From: Singulisphaera sp.
GTDB lineage: Bacteria > Planctomycetota > Planctomycetia > Isosphaerales > Isosphaeraceae
Direction of reading: 5' to 3'
Length of the DNA stretch: 64,000 bases
Assembly (NCBI GenBank): GCA_027451445.1
Contig: DAIDJG010000361.1
Span: forward strand, 62,001-126,000
Made by a program: the position numbers and the translations under genes. The notes under the pieces are model-generated. The model did not search any database and had not been told where the DNA came from. It saw only the letters and a list, made by a program, of their open reading frames with translations. This document shows positions 9,191 to 16,140 of this stretch, piece after piece (positions within the stretch are counted from its first letter, which is position 1; each line of letters starts with the position of its first letter).

Positions 9191-9254
9191 GAGGCTACCC
9201 AGGCTCTTAGCGCTCAAACGACACAGCACCGACAAGCTTTATGAGTGTGAATAT

Positions 9255-9419
9255 ATTGGGAGGGCGAGGCTCCGTCCGAGCCAGCCTTGTTCCAATGACG
9301 AGTCTTCGAGTCATTGGAACACCGCGTGAGTTGAGGGGGCGCCGGCTCGCGATGATCCTGTGGCTCGAAGACTCGTCGCAGGATCAAAGCTGGCTCGGAC
9401 GGAGCCTCGCCCTCCCAAT
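9255..9419. repeat. 165-bp structured palindromic element, copy A
   Basis: The terminal arms 9255-9285 and 9389-9419 are 31-bp perfect inverted repeats starting ATTGGGAGGGCGAGG. Inside are a perfect 11-bp hairpin (GTTCCAATGAC and GTCATTGGAAC) and a second hairpin (GATCCTG and CAGGATC), giving a cloverleaf-like fold. The element lies between the convergent tandem sulfatase and Ldh-family genes. A second copy in the same orientation is at 59325-59490. It carries no transposase. Confidence 0.9.
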
Positions 9420-9476
9420 TCCATGAATGATTCTCCGTTAACCGGTAGACTTTATTCCCGCTCAAGCCTATTCGTG

Positions 9477-10505
9477 CTAGGGAGCCACCGGGGATTGACC
9501 AGCGTCCCCTGCGAGCGTCGCGAGTTGCGACAGGAGCGGCGCGGCGATCTCGATCCCGTCGCGTTGGGCAGCTTCGACAAGTCCCAGCCGGCGCGCGCCG
9601 GGGATCCTCACTTCGGGGTCGTACAGCATCATTTCCAGCAGGGCTTCGACACGGTCGAAATAAATCTCGCGACCCCCGAGCGCTGCTGGGTCGACGACGA
9701 GGAACGCCTGCCCAATCCGCGGCCGGTTCCCTGCGGTTCCAAAAAAGGTGTCGGCTTCGAAGCCGAGCCTGGCACCGCTCAGCGCGGCACACAGCAACTC
9801 CACGACGAGGGCGAGCATCGTCCCTTTCATGCCGCCGACGGGCAGCATCATCCCTTCAAGGGCTTGCTTGGGGTCGGTGGTGGGCTGGCCGTCGCGGTCG
9901 ACGGCCCAGTCCGGTGGGATCGGCTTTCCTTCGCGAGCGGCGACGAGGATTTTGCCTCGTGCGACCACGGAGAGGGACATGTCGATCACGATCGGGGCCT
10001 CAGCCCGGCGCGGAAAGATCGCCCCGATCGGGTTCGTGCCGAAAATCGGCCGGCGGCCTTGCCACGCGGGCATTGCGGCGGGCGAGTTGGTAAAGGCGAG
10101 GGCGACGAGGTGCGCCGCGCCCGCAGGGTGAAGGTGATAGGAGAGCGCCCCGCAGTGATGGCTATTGGTGATCGAGACCCACGAAACGCCGAATTCACGC
10201 GCTTTTTCGATCGCCTGCGACATCCCCAACGCACAGGCCGGGTACGCAAATCCGTCCGCCGCGTCAACCAGCACGGCGCCGCCGCGTGCGGTTGCCACCT
10301 TGGGTACGGCGTGGCCGTCGATCCGGCCGGTTTGGAGATGGCTCGCATACTGCGGGATCCGGGAAACGCCGTGGGAATCGAGCCCTTCCTCGTCCATGGC
10401 CACCAGCGCCCGCGCCGTGGCTTCCGCCGCTGCGGGACTGGCCCCCGCACGTTCGAGGGCGCGCTGCCCGAGGGCGAGCAGTTCAGCAGATTGGATCTTA
10501 GGCAT
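9477..10505 (-). CDS. comC: Ldh-family oxidoreductase, probable (R)-sulfolactate dehydrogenase
   Basis: This 342-residue protein belongs to the malate/L-lactate/sulfolactate dehydrogenase family (Ldh_2 fold, NAD(P)-dependent). Characteristic segments are MDEEGLDSHGVSRIPQY near residue 40, SITNSHHCGALSYH near 120, FGTNPIGAIFPR near 160, and a Gly-rich segment GMMLPVGGMKGTMLAL near 220. The ATG at 10505 overlaps the end of the upstream dehydrogenase gene by 8 bp, which implies translational coupling. In sulfolactate-degrading bacteria ComC oxidises (R)-sulfolactate, or reduces sulfopyruvate to it. Here that role is inferred from its place at the end of a suyA-suyB-slcC-like operon. From family alone it could equally be a malate, lactate or ureidoglycolate dehydrogenase. 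Confidence 0.75.
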   Translation of the reverse strand: MPKIQSAELLALGQRALERAGASPAAAEATARALVAMDEEGLDSHGVSRIPQYASHLQTGRIDGHAVPKVATARGGAVLVDAADGFAYPACALGMSQAIEKAREFGVSWVSITNSHHCGALSYHLHPAGAAHLVALAFTNSPAAMPAWQGRRPIFGTNPIGAIFPRRAEAPIVIDMSLSVVARGKILVAAREGKPIPPDWAVDRDGQPTTDPKQALEGMMLPVGGMKGTMLALVVELLCAALSGARLGFEADTFFGTAGNRPRIGQAFLVVDPAALGGREIYFDRVEALLEMMLYDPEVRIPGARRLGLVEAAQRDGIEIAAPLLSQLATLAGDAGQSPVAP

Positions 10506-11457
10506 GTTTCGACGGCTCTTGTTCCGAGATACGTTGCAACGCTTCGAGCACCCGCTCAGCAATCAGGGCCGAGACCCGGGAGTTGGACTCGACGGTCACG
10601 CCGGCAACATGCGGAGTCAGGACCAGATTGGGTACCCCAGCCAACGCAGAGCCGCCCTTAAGCGGCTCCTGCTCGAAGACATCGAGCGCCGCACCGGCCA
10701 GCCGTCCCTCTCGGAGCGCGTCGGCCAGAGCCGCTTCGTCGACTACGCCTCCTCGTGCGGTGTTGACGAGTACGGCACGCGGCCGCATCCGGGCGATTCG
10801 CCGTGCATCGATCAGGTGGCGGGTTTCGGCTGTCAGCGGGACGTGGAGCGTCACCGCATCGGACTCGGCCAGGAGCGCGTCGATCTCAAGCCGGGTGACC
10901 TGCGCCCCGGCCCAGGCCGTTGCGTCCGGCGGTAGAAGCGGGTCCGTCCCTACCACTCTCATTTGCAATCCCTGGGCCAACCGAGCGACCAACCGCCCAA
11001 TCCCACCGAACCCGATGATGCCCAGGGTCTTGCCGGCGGTCTCGCGCCCTTCGCTCAGCGCCGACCGTGGCCATGAACCGGCGGCGACTTCCGCCGAGGC
11101 GAGGTACGCGCCGCGGAGGAGCATCATGACCGTGCAAATCACGTACTCGGCCACCGCCAGGGCATTGGCCCCGGTCGCGGGGATCACTTCGATGCCTCGG
11201 GCGCGGCAGGCCTCGACGTCAATGTTGTCGAGACCGACGCCGAGCCGGCCGACCACCCGCAGTCGGGGTGCCCGGTCGAGCAGCTCGACATCGACCTTGG
11301 TGCGGTTCCGAACGATCAGGCCGACGACGTTCGCCAACTGCGGCAGCAACGCAGCCCGGCGCTCGCCGAGGGTGGCGTCGTAAACGACCGGCAGCACCTT
11401 CGAGAGCGTCGCGACGGCCGTCTCATCCATGAATTCGGTGATCACGATGTCCGGCAT
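10498..11457 (-). CDS. slcC: D-2-hydroxyacid dehydrogenase family, probable (S)-sulfolactate dehydrogenase
   Basis: This 319-residue protein is a D-isomer-specific 2-hydroxyacid dehydrogenase. It has the NAD-binding motif GIIGFGGIGRLVARLAQG near residue 145 and the catalytic Arg, Glu and His in VNTARGGVVDEAAL, FEQEPL and LTPHVAGVT. The start ATG overlaps the stop of the upstream suyB-like gene by one base (TGATG), and the end overlaps comC by 8 bp, so the four genes are one transcription unit. SlcC enzymes of this family oxidise (S)-sulfolactate to sulfopyruvate. Together with ComC they form a two-step racemase that feeds the (R)-specific lyase. The substrate is inferred from the operon; phosphoglycerate or glyoxylate/hydroxypyruvate activity is the alternative. 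Confidence 0.75.
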   Translation of the reverse strand: MPDIVITEFMDETAVATLSKVLPVVYDATLGERRAALLPQLANVVGLIVRNRTKVDVELLDRAPRLRVVGRLGVGLDNIDVEACRARGIEVIPATGANALAVAEYVICTVMMLLRGAYLASAEVAAGSWPRSALSEGRETAGKTLGIIGFGGIGRLVARLAQGLQMRVVGTDPLLPPDATAWAGAQVTRLEIDALLAESDAVTLHVPLTAETRHLIDARRIARMRPRAVLVNTARGGVVDEAALADALREGRLAGAALDVFEQEPLKGGSALAGVPNLVLTPHVAGVTVESNSRVSALIAERVLEALQRISEQEPSKHA

Positions 11458-12632
11458 CAGGCACTCTCATACAGTCGGGTGAGCACGAACTCGCGATGCC
11501 CGAGCACTTCGGCGGACGTCAAGCGGCCGTTGGCGGTCTGGAACATCATGTCCATGAGTGCGTCACCAGCTTGGTCGAGGTTCATCTCCTTGCGGAGCAA
11601 CCCGGTGACGTCGACGTCGATGTGCTCCGACATCGTCCGCACCGTCCTTGGGTTCCCGCAGAGCTTGATGACCGGGAGGATCGGATTGCCGATGACGTTC
11701 CCCTGCCCCGTCGGGAAGAAATGGACGACGAACCCCGACGCCGCACAGAGGGTGACCATCTCGGCCGCGGCCGACGACGAATCCATGAACCAGAGGCCGG
11801 GGCCCGTCGGCGTCTCGGCCTTGTCGATCACCCCGTCGACCAGACACTTGCGACCGATCTTCTGGATATTCCCGAGCGCCTTCTCCTCGATCGTGGTCAA
11901 GCCGCCCGCGATGTTCCCCTTGGTCGGTTGCGACTCCGAGAGGTCGTCCGTTTTGTGGCGGTTGATCATCTCCTGGTAGCGGTCGAACATCCTCATGAAC
12001 TGCGCCTTGATTTCTGGCGTCCGGCAACGCGCGGCGATCAGGTGCTCGCCGCCGGTAACCTCAGAAGTCTCGCCGAAGCAGAGGGTGACCCCGTGGCCGT
12101 AGAGCTTGTCGTAGACGTTGCCGACGGTGGGGTTGGATGCGCAGCCCGAGGTCGTATCCGACTCGCCGCACTTGGTCGACACCCAAAGTTCGGACAACGG
12201 CCGTTCCTCGCGGCGCAGGGCCGAGGCGTGATGCATGAACTGCTTGGCCGCCTTCGAGGCCCTCATGATGGTGTCGTGATCGCCGTGCAGCTCGATGCCG
12301 AACCCGGCCACGGGCTTGCCCGTCGCCTTGATGGCATCCACGACGCGAGCGGTCCAGCCCTCTTCGATGCCGATGACGACCACCGCCGCGACGTTCGGAT
12401 TGCAGCCCGTGCCGATTAAGGTGCGGAAGTGCAGATCGAGGTCCGCGCCGAACTGGAGGCGGCCATAGGGGTGCGGCAGAGCCAGCGTCCCCTTGATGTT
12501 GTTGCCGACCGCTTCGGCCGCAGCGTTCGAGATATCGTCAACGGGGAGGATAATCACGTGATTGCGGACGCCGACGCGGCCATTTTCGCGCCGGTAGCCC
12601 CAGAACGTCGCACGGGAGAGGTCGATCGCCAT
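11457..12632 (-). CDS. suyB: UxaA-family lyase, probable (R)-sulfolactate sulfo-lyase large subunit
   Basis: The 391-residue protein matches the C-terminal part of altronate/galactarate dehydratases, encoded as a separate subunit as in SuyB. Visible family segments are [18 protein letters not shown] at the N-terminus, [20 protein letters not shown] near 75, [17 protein letters not shown] near 150, [20 protein letters not shown] near 230 and [18 protein letters not shown] near 285. SuyAB cleaves (R)-sulfolactate to pyruvate and sulfite in the cytoplasm using iron. The small subunit gene lies 66 bp upstream and the two sulfolactate dehydrogenase-like genes follow with overlapping codons. That combination favours SuyB over altronate dehydratase, for which hexuronate genes would be expected nearby and none are seen. 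A GAGG ribosome binding site precedes the ATG. Confidence 0.8.
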   Translation of the reverse strand: MAIDLSRATFWGYRRENGRVGVRNHVIILPVDDISNAAAEAVGNNIKGTLALPHPYGRLQFGADLDLHFRTLIGTGCNPNVAAVVVIGIEEGWTARVVDAIKATGKPVAGFGIELHGDHDTIMRASKAAKQFMHHASALRREERPLSELWVSTKCGESDTTSGCASNPTVGNVYDKLYGHGVTLCFGETSEVTGGEHLIAARCRTPEIKAQFMRMFDRYQEMINRHKTDDLSESQPTKGNIAGGLTTIEEKALGNIQKIGRKCLVDGVIDKAETPTGPGLWFMDSSSAAAEMVTLCAASGFVVHFFPTGQGNVIGNPILPVIKLCGNPRTVRTMSEHIDVDVTGLLRKEMNLDQAGDALMDMMFQTANGRLTSAEVLGHREFVLTRLYESA

Positions 12633-12698
12633 GAAAGTGAATCCTCAAGAGTGGAGAACGCCGATGAAATCCAGGATTGGCCCGCTCTGGCGTCGGCC

Positions 12699-12983
12699 TC
12701 ACCACCGCTTGGTCTTGACGTTGTGGACGTGCAGGTGCTGGCCCTGCGTAATGGGAGCCACCACGCGGCCGATGTCGACGCCGTACTTGATCACGGTGTC
12801 GCCGACGCCATGGTCCTTGAGCGCAACCTTGTGGCCGATCGGGATCGGGTCCTTGGCGACGATGGTGATGTCGCGGTTTTGCTCCATCACCCACCCGGTC
12901 AACTCCTGGCCGGCCTTGATTCCCTCGACGACGACAACGCCCACGCCGTCGCCGTCTTCGTGCACTACGAAGTGGATACTCAT
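12699..12983 (-). CDS. suyA: SAF-domain small subunit, probable (R)-sulfolactate sulfo-lyase
   Basis: This 94-residue SAF-domain protein corresponds to the N-terminal domain of UxaA-type dehydratases and to the free-standing SuyA subunit. Segments seen are GIKAGQELTGWV, DPIPIGHKVALKDH and VIKYGVDIGRVVAPI, with the family-typical ending HLHVHNVKTKRW. The ATG at 12983 has GAGG 8 bp upstream. It is the first gene of the minus-strand suyA-suyB-slcC-comC unit. I see no sulfonate transporter, sulfite exporter or dedicated regulator beside it, so uptake and sulfite disposal must be encoded elsewhere. Confidence 0.82.
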   Translation of the reverse strand: MSIHFVVHEDGDGVGVVVVEGIKAGQELTGWVMEQNRDITIVAKDPIPIGHKVALKDHGVGDTVIKYGVDIGRVVAPITQGQHLHVHNVKTKRW

Positions 12984-13232
12984 CGCTTTCCTCGATCAAT
13001 GGCGAGTGGCCGTCCCGTTTTGCGCAGCCGATCTGCAAACCGCTTTAGATACCGGAAACCTTGGTGCGACGCAACATCCTGGCGAGCAACCGCTCGCGAT
13101 GCACGGAACGGTCTGAGCCGTTTTCCTGAGCGTACTGGCTCGGTATTCTTGAGGTACGATCGCATCCGACGCGCGCGTGCTCGGCGTTGCGCGGCCTGGC
13201 CTCGGGTGATTCGAGAGGGAGGAGGACCGGAC

Positions 13233-14009
13233 ATGCTCGGCGCCATCGCCGGCGATATCATCGGTTCGGTTTACGAGCGCCGGCCCATCAAGACGACGCG
13301 GTTTCCGCTGTTTCATCCGCTCTGTCGGTTCACTGACGACAGCGTGCTGACCGTTGCGCTGGCGGATAGTCTGATGAACGCAGTCCCGTACACGGATCTG
13401 CTCAAGCAGTATTACCGGGCTTATCCGAACGCAGGTTACGGCGGCGCGTTCCATCAATGGGCGCAGTCGAAAAGCGCGGCTCCGTACAACAGTTGGGGGA
13501 ACGGCTCGGCGATGCGTGTCAGTCCGGTTGGTTTTGCATTCGACACGCTCGAAGCCGTACTGGACCAGGCCGAGCGAAGTGCGGAGGTGACGCACGACCA
13601 TCCAGAGGGAATCAAGGGTGCTCAGGCGATCGCCTCGGGGGTATTTTTAGCCAGGACGGGAAACAGCAAAGACCAGATCAAGAGTTTTGTCGAGACGCGG
13701 TTCCACTATTCGCTAGACACGCCCCTGGATGAGATTCGTCCTCGATACGAATTTCACGTGTCGTGTCAGAAGTCCGTCCCGCAGGCAATACGAGCGTTTC
13801 TGGAATCGGACGACTATGAGGATGCAGTGCGGAAGGCGGTCTCGCTGGGAGGCGATAGCGATACGTTGGCCTGCATGGCGGGCGGAATCGCCCAGGCTTA
13901 CTACGGAGGGGTCCCCGACGAAATCGCACGGAAGGTTTACGAACTCCTCGACGAGCCTTTGGGCGCCTTGAACCGGAGATTCTCGGAAGCTTTCGGCTGT
14001 TTGGGATGA
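13233..14009 (+). CDS. ADP-ribosylglycohydrolase family protein
   Basis: This 258-residue protein carries the complete ADP-ribosylglycohydrolase fold. Motifs in order are MLGAIAGDIIGSVYE at the N-terminus, RFTDDSVLTVALAD (metal ligands), SWGNGSAMRVSPVG, AEVTHDHPEGIKGAQA and SLGGDSDTLACMAGGIAQA (second metal-binding set). A strong GAGGGAGGAGG ribosome binding site precedes the ATG at 13233, which settles the start. The short length and the YERRPIKTTRFPLF segment are typical of the compact bacterial subgroup. It is divergent from the suyA operon, with 249 bp between them, and converges on a hypothetical gene. The first ADP-ribosylglycohydrolase of the window lies about 9 kb upstream, on the far side of the sulfatase genes. 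The substrate is unknown. Confidence 0.92.
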   Translation: MLGAIAGDIIGSVYERRPIKTTRFPLFHPLCRFTDDSVLTVALADSLMNAVPYTDLLKQYYRAYPNAGYGGAFHQWAQSKSAAPYNSWGNGSAMRVSPVGFAFDTLEAVLDQAERSAEVTHDHPEGIKGAQAIASGVFLARTGNSKDQIKSFVETRFHYSLDTPLDEIRPRYEFHVSCQKSVPQAIRAFLESDDYEDAVRKAVSLGGDSDTLACMAGGIAQAYYGGVPDEIARKVYELLDEPLGALNRRFSEAFGCLG

Positions 14010-14082
14010 GCGAGTCGGTTTTTCCTCGCGAAGACGGGTGGCGATCTGCGGTTTGGTGCGCGAGACGCATTCGCAGGTCACT

Positions 14083-15573
14083 TTAATCCACGGGCTCACG
14101 GTCTCGAATCTTCATGACTCGGTCATGAAGTCGCTCCATCTCGTACTGGATCCACGCGGCGCAATCCCTCAATGCCACCTCGCGCATGGTCATCCAGCGC
14201 CCGACCTCGGGCTCATGGGGGTTCATCGACTCCCATGTGCTCACGGCCTGGCGCGCATTTGCGTCATGACATTCCAGCAGGGCGGCGCGGCAGGCGGAGG
14301 TGGCCTCCTGGTCGTGCGATTCGCGGAGGATTGCGAGCAGTTCGCGACGGCTCCATGGTCGGTCGATGAGGGCGAGGATTGCGGCACTTCGGGAGCGACT
14401 CGCGGGGATGTGCGAGCGTAGAGCGCGGCGAAAGAGACGGAGCGCACGCTCCGGTGCGTACTCCAAGGCCAGCAGGGCGGCGTCTGCGGTCGCCATTCCA
14501 TCCGCTCGATCCAGCGCCTTTCGCATGCGATCCATCCGGTACCCGTGGCGCAGGAGGAATTCCTGGCACTTCACCCACAGGTGCGGTTCGGGCGGCTCGG
14601 CGCTCGGATTCAGTCGACGGAAGAGGTGGTAAACCGGCTCGCACCAGGCGGCATCGTTGCGACGGTCGAGAATCTGCAAAGCCCGCGAAGTCACACCACA
14701 GGCGGGTCGCTTCAAGGCTCGATCGAGTTGCTCCGGAAGGGCCGCCGCATTGATGTCGTCGAGGCCGAGAAGTGCGGCGCCGCGAAGGGTTTCATCGTCC
14801 CAGCGTTTGAGGAGATCGTGACAGCGCCTTGTCTCGCAAATGGCGGCGCGAGCGGCGGTTTGCGCGACGAGCGCCGCGTTTCCGGAGCGGATCGCGAGTT
14901 CGTGGGCCAATGGCCAATCGCCGATCGATGCTGCGAGCCAGATTCCATTTTCATTGGCTTGCCACGCGGTACAGAATGCGTCGATGAGCGCTTCCTCGTC
15001 AACGACATGTTCCGCAACGCGAAAACAATGCGTCTTACCTGGCTCGCGCGGCACCAGGAAACCAGCCTCCAGCAGGTCAATAATCGCGAGTTCGATTGGC
15101 TCAAACGAGGGATGAAGGCCGATCAAACGCGCTTCGGGCGCTTCGGGATCATGCAAGGATTTGAGATAGTTGAGATAAAAAAAGGGATCGAAGAATTCGC
15201 CGGTCGGTCCGAAGAAGTCGACGTCGATACGCTCGCCGGTGCCGCGATGGGTGAGACAGCATCCTCTGCCATGGAAGTGGTACTCCCACTCCGTCAAGCC
15301 GGGGACAAGGCCTTCCGGCGGGCGGTTGGAAGGATGGGCCAACACTCCTCGCCTCGCGAGTGCTTCAGGCCGAGTCTCCAGTCTCTCCTCGACAATTTCG
15401 GCCACCCATAGCTGCCGGCGACGGTGCCGGCTGAGGCCGATGAGTGTCCAGGTGACCCAAGGTGATGGAAGGTATTCTGCATCGGGGAGTGTCCCCAGGG
15501 CGCTTTCGAGGTCGCTTGATGGGCACCGAAACGCTTGTCGGAATGCGTTCCGGAGCGGGATGTAGTCGGCCAT
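14083..15573 (-). CDS. Hypothetical protein with HEAT-like helical repeats
   Basis: I do not recognise a characterised family for this 496-residue protein. The N-terminal half has a compact domain with the segment WEYHFHGRGCCLTHRGTG followed by RIDVDFF, reminiscent of the DUF6896 pattern. The C-terminal half (about residues 230-490) is built of Ala/Leu/Arg-rich helical pairs such as AALLGLDDINAAALPEQLD and DAALLALEYAPERALRLF, which look like degenerate HEAT/armadillo repeats. There is no signal peptide and no membrane segment, so it is probably cytoplasmic. The ATG at 15573 is chosen because translation upstream of it becomes low quality. It is divergent from the padR gene; the two share a 120-bp intergenic region. 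Confidence 0.7.
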   Translation of the reverse strand: MADYIPLRNAFRQAFRCPSSDLESALGTLPDAEYLPSPWVTWTLIGLSRHRRRQLWVAEIVEERLETRPEALARRGVLAHPSNRPPEGLVPGLTEWEYHFHGRGCCLTHRGTGERIDVDFFGPTGEFFDPFFYLNYLKSLHDPEAPEARLIGLHPSFEPIELAIIDLLEAGFLVPREPGKTHCFRVAEHVVDEEALIDAFCTAWQANENGIWLAASIGDWPLAHELAIRSGNAALVAQTAARAAICETRRCHDLLKRWDDETLRGAALLGLDDINAAALPEQLDRALKRPACGVTSRALQILDRRNDAAWCEPVYHLFRRLNPSAEPPEPHLWVKCQEFLLRHGYRMDRMRKALDRADGMATADAALLALEYAPERALRLFRRALRSHIPASRSRSAAILALIDRPWSRRELLAILRESHDQEATSACRAALLECHDANARQAVSTWESMNPHEPEVGRWMTMREVALRDCAAWIQYEMERLHDRVMKIRDREPVD

Positions 15574-15636
15574 CGAGGAGCGCCTCCGCATTCGGAGAGA
15601 GCATAGCAAATCCGGCGGTCGATTTCGTCTGGCATC

Positions 15637-15678
15637 TTGTTCGGCCCCTTCGGAAGGACTAATATCGAATTCCGATAT
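15637..15678 (+). promoter_or_regulatory. padR promoter with overlapping palindromic operator
   Basis: TTGTTC (15637-15642) and TAATAT (15660-15665) are 17 bp apart. A perfect inverted repeat, ATATCG-AATTC-CGATAT at 15662-15678, overlaps the -10 element and ends 15 bp before the padR ATG. This is the expected position for autorepression by a dimeric winged-helix regulator. Confidence 0.55.
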
Positions 15679-15693
15679 CGAAGGCCGAAACCA

Positions 15694-16068
15694 ATGAACG
15701 AGCTGCTGACCAAGATGTTCTTCGGTGGGTTCGTGCGATTGCACGTGCTCTACCATGCCGTCAAGGAACCGATCTTTGGCGTGGAGATGATGGAGGAACT
15801 CGGGCGCCATGGTTACGACGTGGGTGCGGGCACGCTCTACCCGATGTTGCACCAGCTCGAAGAGGCGGGGTACTTGACCTCACACGTCGAGGTGGTCGCC
15901 GGTAAGCAGCGCAAGTACTACCGGGCCACTCCCGAGGGAGCGGCCGCGTTGCAGGAGGCGAAGTCGAAGCTGAGCGAATTGGTCTCCGAGGTTCTGCACG
16001 ACAAGCCGCCCAGGCCGTCGATCAAGTCCGACCCACCCCCCGGGAATGGGCGCAAACCGAAGTCCTGA
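15694..16068 (+). CDS. PadR family transcriptional regulator
   Basis: This 124-residue protein is a PadR-type winged-helix repressor. The DNA-binding domain shows HAVKEPIFGVEMMEELGRHG, the hallmark AGTLYPMLHQLEEAGYL and the wing segment RKYYRATPEG, followed by a short C-terminal helix and a Pro/Lys-rich tail. PadR proteins bind small hydrophobic or phenolic ligands and commonly control efflux pump genes next to them. The gene starts 72 bp upstream of an RND permease on the same strand and has a palindromic operator in its own promoter, so it probably represses the pump operon and itself. The inducer is unknown. Confidence 0.93.
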   Translation: MNELLTKMFFGGFVRLHVLYHAVKEPIFGVEMMEELGRHGYDVGAGTLYPMLHQLEEAGYLTSHVEVVAGKQRKYYRATPEGAAALQEAKSKLSELVSEVLHDKPPRPSIKSDPPPGNGRKPKS

Positions 16069-16140
16069 ACTTTGCCCCAAGGCGGATTGGTCGCTCTGAT
16101 CGCGCCCTCTCTCACGGTATAGTCCGAACGGATCGAGCCC

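Noticed and set aside
9255-9419. Intrinsic terminator for the tandem sulfatase gene
   Set aside because: The element can form hairpins, but its identical arms in a distant second copy point to a dispersed element, and there is no T-tract.
11457-12983. Altronate dehydratase (UxaA) split into two genes
   Set aside because: No hexuronate genes are nearby, while the two dehydrogenases beside it fit sulfolactate metabolism; retained only as the alternative.
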